Below, in pieces: positions 15,029 to 24,500 of a DNA stretch of 39,140 bases. The DNA lies in the NCBI RefSeq assembly GCF_000308555.1, contig NZ_BAFY01000047.1, positions 1-39,140 of the forward strand, in the 5' to 3' direction. Position numbers and translations under genes: made by a program. Origin of the DNA: Nocardia cyriacigeorgica NBRC 100375 (lineage in GTDB: Bacteria; Actinomycetota; Actinomycetes; Mycobacteriales; Mycobacteriaceae). The stretch's first letter is position 1. Each line of letters begins with the position of its first letter. The notes under the pieces were generated by a model. The model did no database searches, was not told the origin of the DNA, and was given only the letters and a program-made list of their open reading frames with translations.

Positions 15029-16525
15029 GTGCCGGCACAGCTGACCACCCGGCAGCAGGTCAACGGATATCGATTCCTGTTGCGCAGGCTCGACCACGCG
15101 CTGGTGCGCCGGGATGTGCGGATGCTGCACGATCCGATGCGGTCACAGCTGCGTTCGCTGCTGGTCGGGGCGGTCCTCGGGCTGCTGGTCGTCGCGGGTG
15201 CGGCGATCCTGGCCTTCATCCGCCCGCAGGGCGCGATCGGCGACGCCAAGATCGTGATGGGCAAGGACAGCGGCGCGCTCTACGTCGTCGTCGCCGACAG
15301 CGACGGCGGTTCCACCCTGCACCCGGTGCTCAATCTGGCCTCGGCCCGCCTGATCAGCGGTAGTAGCGAGTCCCCGACCTCGGTCAAGGACGCCAAGCTG
15401 GCCGAGCTGCCGCGCGGACCGCTGCTCGGCATCCCGGGCGCGCCGTCGGCGCTGCCCGGCTCGGCGCAGGGCGATCGGTCGGATTGGACACTGTGCGACA
15501 CCGTCGAGCTGTCCATCACCGGCAGCGCCGCCTCGGCCTCCGGCGTCGACACCGCGGTGCTCGCGGCACGCCCGGAACTGAGCGAACGAATCCGCACCGC
15601 GCGTCCCGACGAGGCCGTCCTGGTGCGCCGCTCGGACCGCACCTACCTGATCTACGAGGGCAAACGCGCCGAGATCGACCTGGACGACAGCGTGCTCGCG
15701 CGGGCGCTCGACCTCAACGGCGAACGCCCGCGACCTGCGGGCACCGGCCTGCTCGGCGCGGCGACTCCGGTGCCGCCGATCGCGCCGCCGCAGATTCCGA
15801 ACGCGGGCAAGCCCGGTCCCGGCGCGCTGTCGGATATTCCGGTCGGCGGTGTCATCTCGGTCGCGGCCACCGGCCGGGAACAGGTCGCCGAGCTGTATGT
15901 GGTGCTCAGCGAGGGCGTGCAGCACATCTCCGAGTTCACCGCCGAACTCATCCGCACCGCGAACTCGCAGGGCATGAGCCAGATCGAGACGGTCCCGCCG
16001 GACGTGCTCACCGGCATCCCGGTGCTCGCGCAGCTGCCGGTCGATCATTTCCCGGCCGCCGTGCCGACCATCCTGTCCGCCGAGGACGCCCCGGTCACCT
16101 GTGTGTCCTGGTCGAAGACCGATCAGGGCGAGTCCGACGCGGTCGACGGGCCCACCGATCGCGCATCCGCCGCTCTGCTCGTCGGCGCGAGGCTGCCGCT
16201 GCCCGAGGGCGCGCGACCGGTATCGCTGGCGACAGCCGACGGCTCCGGCGACCGGACCGATCAGGCCTATCTGCGCCCGTCGTCGGGGGAGTTCGTGCAC
16301 GTCACCGGCATGGAACCGGGCAGCCCTCGGCGCGGAAGCCTGTTCTACGTGGCCGACAACGGCATCCGCTACGGCATCCCGGATATCGACACCGCCATGG
16401 TGCTGGGCCTCGGCGACGCACCGGAGCCGGCGCCGTGGGCCATCGTCGGGCAGTTGGTGCCGGGCCCGACCCTCGCGCCGAGCGACGCGCTGACCAGGCA
16501 CGACGTCCTGCCGCAGAACAACTGA
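15029..16525 (+). CDS. eccB: EccB, ESX membrane complex component
   Basis: The start is GTG, four bases after GGAGG. The 498-residue product opens with the family signature AQLTTRQQVNGYRFLLRR, then ALVRRDVRMLHDPMRSQ and one transmembrane helix at about residues 46-68. A long extracytoplasmic region follows, with the EccB repeats and two Cys (in WTLCDTVEL and VTCVSW) that could form the conserved disulfide. EccB anchors the periplasmic crown of the ESX complex, and EccB1 has been reported to have ATPase activity. Length agrees with the family (about 480-510). It is convergent with eccA, only four bases apart. Confidence 0.93.
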   Translation: MPAQLTTRQQVNGYRFLLRRLDHALVRRDVRMLHDPMRSQLRSLLVGAVLGLLVVAGAAILAFIRPQGAIGDAKIVMGKDSGALYVVVADSDGGSTLHPVLNLASARLISGSSESPTSVKDAKLAELPRGPLLGIPGAPSALPGSAQGDRSDWTLCDTVELSITGSAASASGVDTAVLAARPELSERIRTARPDEAVLVRRSDRTYLIYEGKRAEIDLDDSVLARALDLNGERPRPAGTGLLGAATPVPPIAPPQIPNAGKPGPGALSDIPVGGVISVAATGREQVAELYVVLSEGVQHISEFTAELIRTANSQGMSQIETVPPDVLTGIPVLAQLPVDHFPAAVPTILSAEDAPVTCVSWSKTDQGESDAVDGPTDRASAALLVGARLPLPEGARPVSLATADGSGDRTDQAYLRPSSGEFVHVTGMEPGSPRRGSLFYVADNGIRYGIPDIDTAMVLGLGDAPEPAPWAIVGQLVPGPTLAPSDALTRHDVLPQNN

Positions 16526-16529
16526 GCCG

Positions 16530-18377
16530 TCAGGACACCCCGAGCGAGGACAGCACCCCCGCCAGCGCGGCCTCCATGTCCGGTGCCTCGATCCGCATGA
16601 GCACCGATTCATCGACCGCGGTCAGGTCCAGCGACTCGTCGTTGGCCAGCCGGAACTCGCGCTCCTCCTCGGCCGCCTCGATCACATTGCGGACGAAGCG
16701 GCCGTTACCGGCCAGGTCGATGCCTCGGCGCGGCTGGCCGCTCTGGTCGGTGCGCTCGGAGTTGTAGAGCCGCTCGCAGGCCTGCTCCAGCAGCCGCACC
16801 GCGTCCTCGGACAGCTCCGAATCGCGCGAGGAGGCGATGAGTTTGCCGATCTGCCCCAGTTCGGGCGGGGTGTAGGAGGGGAACTGAAGGCGTTTGGCGA
16901 AACGCGAGGCCAGGCCGTCATTGGCGGCGAGCAGCCGGTCGATCTCGCCGTCGTAGCCCGCGATGATCACCACCAGCCGGTCGCGGTCGTTCTCCATCCG
17001 GGCCAGCAGCGTGTCCACCGCCTCGCGGCCGAAGGCGTCACCGCCGGACAAGCCGGTCTGGATCAGCGTGTAGGCCTCGTCGATGAACAGCACGCCGTCC
17101 ATCGCGGTGTCGATCAGCTTGTCGGTCTTGATCGCCGTACTGCCCAGATGCTGGCCGACGAAATCCATTCGCTTGGCCTCGACCACCTTGTCGGTTTTGA
17201 GCAGGCCGACGCCGCAGTAGATCTTGGCGACCACCCGCGCGATCGTCGTCTTACCCGTTCCCGGCGGACCGGTGAAGGCCAGGTGGTTGCCGCGCGGCAC
17301 GCTCGCCATGCCCTTCTCGGCCCGGATCTTGGCCAGCTGCGCCGTCGCTTGTAGCTTCGCGACCTGCGTCTTCACCGCTGTCAGGCCGATCTGTCGATCG
17401 AGTTCGGCGCGGGCCTCGGTGAGGATCTTCTTGGCCCGGTCCTCGGCGTCGGCGGTTTGCAGCTGCTCCACCGACGGCGCCGAGGCCGGATCCCAGCGGT
17501 CGGTGCGGGCGTCGATGGACTCCTTGGTGGTGATGGTGATGCGATAGCTCTTGTCCCGCATCGCCTCGGTGTTCGCGGCGAAGTCCGGTGCCTGCGAATA
17601 CACCTGCTCGAACAGCGCCTGGGCCTCGTCCTCGCTGCCGGTTTCGCGCAGGCACAGGCCGCGGCAGAACATGGCCGTGGTCCGCGCGGCCGGAATCGGC
17701 CCGTTCTCGGCCTGCTCCATCCGCCGGATCGCCTCGCCGAACAGCCCGAGCTGGGCGCACGCCGAACCGACCATGACGTGCGCGCCGGTCGCCAGGTACG
17801 GGTCCTCCCATTCGGCCGATCCGGCCAGCACCGACATCACATCCGGCCAGCGCTGGGTGTTGAAGTGCAGCACGCCGCGGATATAGGCGCTGATCCGGTC
17901 GTCGATCTCACGATCGGGATCCGACAGCATGCCCGCCCGGTATTCGGCCAGTTCGTCGAGCACCCGCTCGGCCTCGTCGTACTGCTTGCTCCCGATCAGG
18001 TTCGCGGCGTACGCGAGCCAGATCTCGGTGTAGCTGGCCAGCGGATAGTCGATGTAGAGCCCGGAGACGAACCGTCCGGCCAGCGCCCGCGGCGCCAGGC
18101 CGAGCCTGCGCTGCTCCCGGTAGAGCGTGCTGGTGCTGGTGCGATGCAGGTTCCGGATCACCTCATCGGTGACCTCGCCCGCCGCCGCCCGGCCCAGCCA
18201 GGCATCGCACATGGTCGGATCCCATTCGGTGGCCCGCTGAAAAGCCAATTTCGCGTACTCGAGATCACGCGTCGATTCCTGCCCATCAATGCTCAGCCCG
18301 AGGGACAGGATTCCGGCATCGAAGGCGCGCTGTGCTTGACGGTTGCCGGTCATTGCATGGAACCCCGAAATCTTCAT
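16530..18377 (-). CDS. eccA: EccA, cytosolic AAA+ ATPase of ESX
   Basis: The start ATG at 18377 gives 615 residues, the usual EccA length; ATG 18353 is an alternative. The open frame runs on to 20198, but that part lies over the divergent eccD and is a shadow. The N-terminal ~280 residues are TPR-like helical repeats (RAFDAGILSLG, FQRATEWDPTMCDAWLGRAA). The C-terminal half is a CbxX/CfqX-type AAA+ domain with Walker A GPPGTGKT (370-377), Walker B VLFIDEA (429-435), sensor region VVIIAGY (469-475) and Arg finger SRF (491-493). EccA hydrolyses ATP and is thought to act on substrates or their EspG complexes before export. It is transcribed divergently from eccD. Confidence 0.93.
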   Translation of the reverse strand: MKISGFHAMTGNRQAQRAFDAGILSLGLSIDGQESTRDLEYAKLAFQRATEWDPTMCDAWLGRAAAGEVTDEVIRNLHRTSTSTLYREQRRLGLAPRALAGRFVSGLYIDYPLASYTEIWLAYAANLIGSKQYDEAERVLDELAEYRAGMLSDPDREIDDRISAYIRGVLHFNTQRWPDVMSVLAGSAEWEDPYLATGAHVMVGSACAQLGLFGEAIRRMEQAENGPIPAARTTAMFCRGLCLRETGSEDEAQALFEQVYSQAPDFAANTEAMRDKSYRITITTKESIDARTDRWDPASAPSVEQLQTADAEDRAKKILTEARAELDRQIGLTAVKTQVAKLQATAQLAKIRAEKGMASVPRGNHLAFTGPPGTGKTTIARVVAKIYCGVGLLKTDKVVEAKRMDFVGQHLGSTAIKTDKLIDTAMDGVLFIDEAYTLIQTGLSGGDAFGREAVDTLLARMENDRDRLVVIIAGYDGEIDRLLAANDGLASRFAKRLQFPSYTPPELGQIGKLIASSRDSELSEDAVRLLEQACERLYNSERTDQSGQPRRGIDLAGNGRFVRNVIEAAEEEREFRLANDESLDLTAVDESVLMRIEAPDMEAALAGVLSSLGVS

Positions 18378-18445
18378 AACTGCGGCGGACACGGACGAGT
18401 TCGGCCCGGCCGCGACATAAATCGCGTCGGCATGGCCTGTCCGAT

Positions 18446-18475
18446 ACATTATTGTTCGCTGCCGGTAGGTTGCAA
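18446..18475 (-). promoter_or_regulatory. Possible eccA promoter
   Basis: Read on the minus strand, TTGCAA (18475-18470) and TAATGT (18451-18446) are 18 bases apart, about 70 bases before the chosen eccA start. TTGCAA is palindromic, so the same hexamer could also serve as a -35 towards eccD, where TATCGA lies 16 bases away. Both matches are weak. Confidence 0.35.
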
Positions 18476-18563
18476 CGTGGTCCGGTCGCAATATCGACCC
18501 GGTGCCGCGGAGTCGCTCACCGGTGGTTCGACGGGTAGGAATCCGGTCGCGAGTGTCTGAAAC

Positions 18564-20066
18564 GTGCAGGAAAGAACTGGGGTCGTTCGACAATTGACCG
18601 AGACGTTGAGCAGCGGCGCCGGTACCGCTGAGCCAGAACTGTGCCGGGTTTCCGTCATCGGGGGAAATACCCAGCTCGATGTCGGGCTGCCGGCCACTGT
18701 GCCGATCGCGACCTTCATGGGTGATCTGGTGGCTCTCATCGAGTCCCGTAACCCCGCACCCGTCGACACCGAAGACGGCGGTGCCCCGCTGCAGACCAAG
18801 CACTGGACGCTGGCCCGGCTCGGCCGCGACGCCATCGCACCCAGCCGCACGCTCACCGAGGCCGAGGTCTTCGACGGCGAACTGCTCGTCCTGCGTTCGG
18901 TGAGCGCCAAGGAATCGCCGGCGCTGTTCGATGACGTCATCGATGCGGTATCGCGCCTGACCGCCAACGACTTTCGCGGCTGGTCGCCGAGTGCCGCGCG
19001 CTGGACCGGCCTGGTCGCCTCCGTGGTTGCCGCCGTGCTGGCGCTCGCGCTGTTCGCCGCCGGCCGCGCCGACGGGCTCGGCATCGCCGCCCCGTTCCTG
19101 GCCACCGGGGTGGGTATCGGCGCCGCGGTGGCCGCCGCCATCGCCGCGCGCAAATACGACGATGAACTCACCGCGGTCTGGTTGTCCTTCGGCGCGCTGC
19201 TGCTGTTGTTCGGCGGCGCCGCGCTGTTCGTGCCGGGCGATCTCGGCAGTCCGCATCTGCTGCTGGGTTTTTCGGTGACGCTGGTCGCCGCTGTCGCTGT
19301 CTACCGCGCCACCGGCACCGGCGCCACGCTGTTCACCGCCGCGATCACGGTCGCGGTGTGCGGGGGTGTGGCCGCGCTGGTGCGCATGGTGTGGGATCCG
19401 GCGCTGCCGAAGATCGGCGCGGGCCTGCTGGTGGCGGCGATCGTGCTGATCTCGGCGGTACCGCGACTGTCGGCGGTGCTGGCTCGGCTGCCCGTGCCGC
19501 CGGTGCCCACCGCGGGCGGTGCGATCGACCCGGCCGATCATGAGCAGCGCCCGACCATCGAAGGCATCGGCGCGATCGGCGCCACCGCGCTGCCGTCGGC
19601 GGCCGGGCTCGGCCGCCGGGCACGGGTGGCCAACCAGTATCAGACCGGCCTGCTGATCGGTTGCGCGATCGCCGGTGTGGCCGGTGCGCTCGGTGCCGCC
19701 GACCCGCTGGGCAATGCCCGATGGCAGGGGATCGCACTCGCGGTGGTCACCGCCATCATCCTGTGCCTGCGCGGGCGGGCCTTCGCCGATCTCGCGCAGG
19801 CCGCCACCTTGATCATCGCCGGCGCGACCATCGTCGCCGCGCTGCTCGCCGGGCTGGCGCTCGGCGGTGCCGATCCGCTGCTCAGCGGTGGGCTGCTGCT
19901 CGCGCTCGCCGTCGCGGTGGTGGTGTTCGGCGTGATCGGCCCGCACATCGAGATCACCCCGGTGACCCGGCGTTCCGGCGAGATCTTCGAGTATCTGCTG
20001 ATCTGCACGGTGATCCCGCTGGTGCTGTGGATCATGGGCGTGTATGCGATGGCACGGAATATCTGA
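18564..20066 (+). CDS. eccD: EccD, ESX membrane pore component
   Basis: GTG 18564 is used; TTG 18594 is a possible alternative because neither has a strong ribosome binding site. The 500-residue product has an N-terminal ubiquitin-like domain (about residues 25-105: CRVSVIGGNTQLDVGLPATV and so on, ending ELLVLRSV). About eleven transmembrane helices then fill the rest of the protein. This is the EccD plan; EccD dimers form the membrane vestibule of each ESX protomer. A cytosolic loop (residues ~315-350) separates the helix groups. The stop overlaps the mycP ATG (TGATG), so the two are translationally coupled. Confidence 0.93.
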   Translation: MQERTGVVRQLTETLSSGAGTAEPELCRVSVIGGNTQLDVGLPATVPIATFMGDLVALIESRNPAPVDTEDGGAPLQTKHWTLARLGRDAIAPSRTLTEAEVFDGELLVLRSVSAKESPALFDDVIDAVSRLTANDFRGWSPSAARWTGLVASVVAAVLALALFAAGRADGLGIAAPFLATGVGIGAAVAAAIAARKYDDELTAVWLSFGALLLLFGGAALFVPGDLGSPHLLLGFSVTLVAAVAVYRATGTGATLFTAAITVAVCGGVAALVRMVWDPALPKIGAGLLVAAIVLISAVPRLSAVLARLPVPPVPTAGGAIDPADHEQRPTIEGIGAIGATALPSAAGLGRRARVANQYQTGLLIGCAIAGVAGALGAADPLGNARWQGIALAVVTAIILCLRGRAFADLAQAATLIIAGATIVAALLAGLALGGADPLLSGGLLLALAVAVVVFGVIGPHIEITPVTRRSGEIFEYLLICTVIPLVLWIMGVYAMARNI

Positions 20067-21523
20067 TGCCCGCATCCGCGAGCCGATCGTTCTGTTCCTC
20101 CGGCCCGCTACGGCGCACGTCGGCGGTGGTCGCGGCGGCGGTGGTGCTCGGTCTGTCGGTCTTCGGCCCGCCCGCTCCGGCCGCCGCCGTCGGTCCACCG
20201 CAGATCGATCCGGGCGCGCTCGGGGCGGCGCAAGCGCTCAGCGGCCGCCCGGCCCCGCTGGAACCCACCGAACAGCGGTCGGTCTGTGCCGAACCGGTGC
20301 TCAACGGCGGTCCGCCGGCCGAGGTCCCGGTGTCGCAGGCCGTGCTCGACCTGCCCTCGGCCTGGCAGTTCAGTCGGGGTGCCGGGCAGAAGGTCGCGGT
20401 GATCGATACCGGCGTCAACCGCCATCCTCGGCTGCCCGCATTGCAGGCCGGCGGTGATTACGTCTCCGGCACCGACGGCACCGTCGACTGCGACGGGCAC
20501 GGCACTCTGGTCGCGGGCATCATCGCGGCACGGCCGAGCCCCGACGACGCCTTCGCAGGGGTGGCGCCGGAGGCGGAGATCCTCACCATTCGGCAGCTGA
20601 GCCTGGCGTTCGAGGCCAAGGATCGTCGCGGTTCGCAAGAAACTCCTGGCGCCATCGCCAGCGCGGGCTACGGCAATGTGCTCACCCTCGCCGCGGCCGT
20701 CGTGCGCGCCGTCGACCTGGGCGCCACGGTGATCAACATCTCCGAAGTAGCTTGTGCCGCAGCCGGAATCGACACCGTCGACGAACCGCTCGGCGCGGCC
20801 GTCAAGTACGCCTACGACCGCAACGTCGTGGTGGTCGCGGCGGCGGGCAACCTCCAGACCGACGGCGCCTGCAAAGCGCAGAACACCGGGTCCGGCTGGC
20901 CGGGGGTGCAGACGGTGGCGAGCCCGGCCTGGTTCGACCCGTATGTGCTCTCGGTCGCCTCCGTCGACCCGAACGGCGTCGTGTCCGAACTGTCGCTGAA
21001 CGGCCCGTGGATCGGAGTCGCCGCCATCGGCCGCCAGATCGTCTCCCTCGACAGCAAACCCGGTGGTGCCGGCCTGGTCGACGGCGTGCAGACCGCCGAA
21101 GGCATCAGCCCCATCGAGGGCACCAGTTTCGCCGCGCCCTATGTCGCGGGTCTGGCCGCGCTCGTCCGTTCCCGTTTCCCGGAACTGACCGCCGCCCAGG
21201 TGATCGACCGGATCAAACGCACCGCTCACGCGCCGGGGCCCGGCCGCGACGACCGCATCGGGCACGGCCTGATCGACCCGGTGGCGGCGCTGACCGCGGA
21301 ACTGCCGGACCAGCCGATCAGCGAGGGCGCCGACGTCCCGAGCCCGATGGCGCAGCCGTGGCGCCCACCCGGCCCGGACCCGCTGCCCCGCCGCATCGCC
21401 GCCATCGGCGCGATCACCTGCCTGGCCGTGCTGGGCATCGGCACCGCGCTGTGGATCCCGTTCCGCCGCCGCGACGACGACGCCGACATCTCCGACCTCG
21501 ATCAGGAAGCAACAGAGGGGTAG
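20066..21523 (+). CDS. mycP: Mycosin MycP, membrane-anchored subtilisin-like protease of ESX
   Basis: The ATG overlaps the eccD stop. The 485-residue precursor has a Sec-type signal (RRTSAVVAAAVVLGLSVF, then PAPAAA). The subtilase domain carries Asp114 (VAVIDTG), His145 (DGHGT), oxyanion Asn262 (AAAGN) and Ser354 (GTSFAAP), so the catalytic set is complete. Near the C-terminus a Pro-rich linker precedes a membrane anchor at about residues 444-466 and a short basic and acidic cytosolic tail. Mycosins stabilise the ESX complex and can cleave substrates such as EspB. Here an EspB-like protein is encoded in the same locus. eccC follows after nine bases. Confidence 0.95.
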   Translation: MPASASRSFCSSGPLRRTSAVVAAAVVLGLSVFGPPAPAAAVGPPQIDPGALGAAQALSGRPAPLEPTEQRSVCAEPVLNGGPPAEVPVSQAVLDLPSAWQFSRGAGQKVAVIDTGVNRHPRLPALQAGGDYVSGTDGTVDCDGHGTLVAGIIAARPSPDDAFAGVAPEAEILTIRQLSLAFEAKDRRGSQETPGAIASAGYGNVLTLAAAVVRAVDLGATVINISEVACAAAGIDTVDEPLGAAVKYAYDRNVVVVAAAGNLQTDGACKAQNTGSGWPGVQTVASPAWFDPYVLSVASVDPNGVVSELSLNGPWIGVAAIGRQIVSLDSKPGGAGLVDGVQTAEGISPIEGTSFAAPYVAGLAALVRSRFPELTAAQVIDRIKRTAHAPGPGRDDRIGHGLIDPVAALTAELPDQPISEGADVPSPMAQPWRPPGPDPLPRRIAAIGAITCLAVLGIGTALWIPFRRRDDDADISDLDQEATEG

Positions 21524-21532
21524 CGGACCGCC

Positions 21533-24500
21533 ATGGTTACCGAAGGTTTCGTGCGACGCCCGAGGATCGCGCCGCCGCGCGCACCCGGCGGCGAAGTCGC
21601 CTTGAACTCGCCGCCGGAGATCCCCCGGCCGCTGCCCGCTCCGCTGCTGGTCAAGCTGATGCCGGTGGTGATGCTGGTCGCCGTCGTCGGCATGATCGCG
21701 ATGATGGCGATGATGGGCCGCAACCTGTTCGCCAATCCGATGATGATGATGTTCCCGATGATGATGATCATGTCGATGGTCGGCATGATGATGGGAATGC
21801 GCAGCGGCGGCGGACCGAAGTCGGCGGCCGAGCTCAACGAGGAACGCAAGGACTACTTCCGTTACCTCGACCAGATGCGAAAAGACGTGCGCCGCACCGG
21901 AAGCAAACAGCTCGAGGCGCTGACCTGGAGTCACCCCGAGCCGATGGATCTGCGCTCGGTGATCGGCACCCGCCGGATGTGGGAACGCCGCCCGGCCGAC
22001 CCGGACTTCGGGCACGTCCGCGTCGGCATCGGCAGCCACCGGCTGGCCACCAAACTGGCGCGCCCGGAGACCGGCCCGCTCGAGGACCTCGAACCGGTGT
22101 CGACGGTGGCGTTGCGCCGGTTCGTGCGCACCCATTCGGTGGTGCACCGGCTGCCGACGGCGGTCTCGCTGCGCGCCTTCCCCGCCATCAATATCGGCGG
22201 GGAAACCGAGGAGGCACGCACCCTGGTGCGGGCGATGCTGATGGAACTGGCCGCCTTCCACGGCCCCGACCACGTCGCGATCGCCATCGTCTGCGCCGAC
22301 CCGGACGGACCCCACTGGGAATGGGCGAAATGGCTTCCGCACCTGCAACATCCGACGATGCGCGACGGCATGGGCTCGGCCCGGATGATGTACGGCTCGC
22401 TGGGTGAACTGGAAACCGCGCTGTCGGCCGAGCTGATCGAACGCGGCCGGTTCATGCGCAACCCGCAGCCGACACAGGGCAGGCTACATCTGGTGGTCGT
22501 CATCGACGACGGCTACGTCAACGGCACCGAACGCCTGGTCAGCGAATCCGGCCTGGACTCGGTCACCGTGCTCGACCTCACCGCACCCGAGGACGGGCTC
22601 GCGGTGCGTCGCGGCCTGCAACTGGTGGTCGCCGACGGCGACGTCAGCGCACGCAGCGCGGCGGGCACCGAGAAGTTCGCCACCGCCGACGAGGTCAGCA
22701 TCGCCGAAGCCACCGCCTTCGGTCGCAGCCTTGCCCGCTACCGCATCGCCACCGCCGCCCAGATCGTCAGCCTCGGCGACGAGACCAGGTCCGATCCGGG
22801 TTTGATGGCGCTGCTGAAGATCCCCGACGCCGCGCAGATCGAGGCGTCGAAGGTGTGGCGTCCGCGTACCGCCCGCGAACGGCTGCGGGTGCCGATCGGC
22901 GTCACCCCAGACGGCACACCGGTCGAGATCGACATCAAGGAGTCGGCCGAGAACGGCATGGGCCCGCACGGGTTGTGCATCGGCGCGACCGGTTCCGGCA
23001 AATCCGAGTTCCTGCGGACGCTGGTGTTGTCGCTGGTCACCACGCATTCGCCGGACTACCTCAATCTGGTGCTCGTCGACTTCAAGGGCGGCGCCACCTT
23101 CCTCGGTCTCGATCCGCTGCCGCATGTCGCGGCGGTGATCACCAACCTCGAGGAAGAGCTCTCGATGGTCGACCGGATGAAGGACGCGCTGGCCGGTGAG
23201 ATGAACCGGCGCCAGGAGTTGCTGCGCGCGGCAGGTAATTTCGCCAACGTCACCGAGTACGAGAAGGCGCGTGCGGCGGGCGCTCAGCTCGATCCGCTGC
23301 CCGCCCTGTTCGTCATCGTCGACGAGTTCTCCGAGTTGCTCTCGCAGAAACCGGATTTCGCGGACCTGTTCGTGATGATCGGCCGCCTCGGCCGGTCGCT
23401 GCACGTGCATCTGCTGCTGGCCTCGCAGCGCCTCGAGGAGAACAAGCTGCGCGGCCTGGACTCGCACCTGTCCTACCGGATCGGCCTGCGGACCTTCTCC
23501 GCCAACGAATCCCGCGCCGTACTCGGCATCACCGACGCCTACCATCTGCCGGGCATCCCGGGCTCCGGCTACCTCAAAAGCGACGCCGACGACCCGTTGC
23601 GTTTCAACGCCACCTACGTCTCCGGGCCCTACGTCTCACCGACCGGCACCCGCGAGGCCGGCGGCAGCGTCAGCGGCGGGCAGGCGCCCGCGATATTCAC
23701 GGCCGCACCGGTGGAGATGCCGGAACGGCTCGAGCCCGCACCCGAACCGGCCGGCCCACCCGGACTGCCGGAGCTGCCGCCACCGCCCGGCGCCGAGACC
23801 GAGGACAAAGAAGAGGGCCTGCCCGATTCGCTGCTCGAGGTCGTGGTCAAACGGCTGACCGGGCACGGACGCCCGGCGCACGAGGTGTGGCTGCCGCCCT
23901 TGGACGAATCGCCGACCGTCGACATGCTGCTGCCCGATCCGGACTGGCGTTCCCCGGTCAACCGGCACGGGCAACTGTGGATGCCCATCGGCATCATCGA
24001 CAAGCCCTACGAGCAGCGCCGCGACGTGCTCACCATCAACCTGGCCGGCGGTCAGGGCAATGTCGCCGTGGTCGGCGGTCCGCAGTCGGGCAAGTCGACG
24101 ACCATGCGCACCATCATCATGGCCGCGGCCGCCACCCACACCCCGGAGCAGGTGCAGTTCTATTGCCTGGACTTCGGTGGTGGCAGCATGACCGGCCTGT
24201 CCGGCATCCCGCACGTCGGCTCGGTGGCCGGCCGCCTGGACCGCGACCGGGTGCGCCGCACCATCGCCGAGCTGACCTCGCTGCTCACCCAGCGCGAGGA
24301 ACGCTTCACCGAACTCGGCATCGAATCCATGGTGGAGTTCCGTCGCCGCAAATACGCCCAGCTCGAAGCGGCCGCCAACGGCAACCCGCCGGCCCCCGAC
24401 GATCCGCTGGCCGCCGACCAGTTCGGTGACGTCTTCCTGGTCATCGACGGCTGGGCGGCGATGCGCGAGGAATTCGACACCCTGGAACCTGCCGTCAACG

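Noticed and set aside
18378..20198. N-terminal extension of the eccA frame to 1222 residues
   Set aside because: The extension is His/Arg/Gly-rich, overlaps eccD completely and has no ribosome binding site; EccA is normally about 570-620 residues.
20108..22351. 747-codon minus-strand frame opposite mycP and eccC
   Set aside because: Opposite two genes with intact catalytic and P-loop motifs; no domain recognised.
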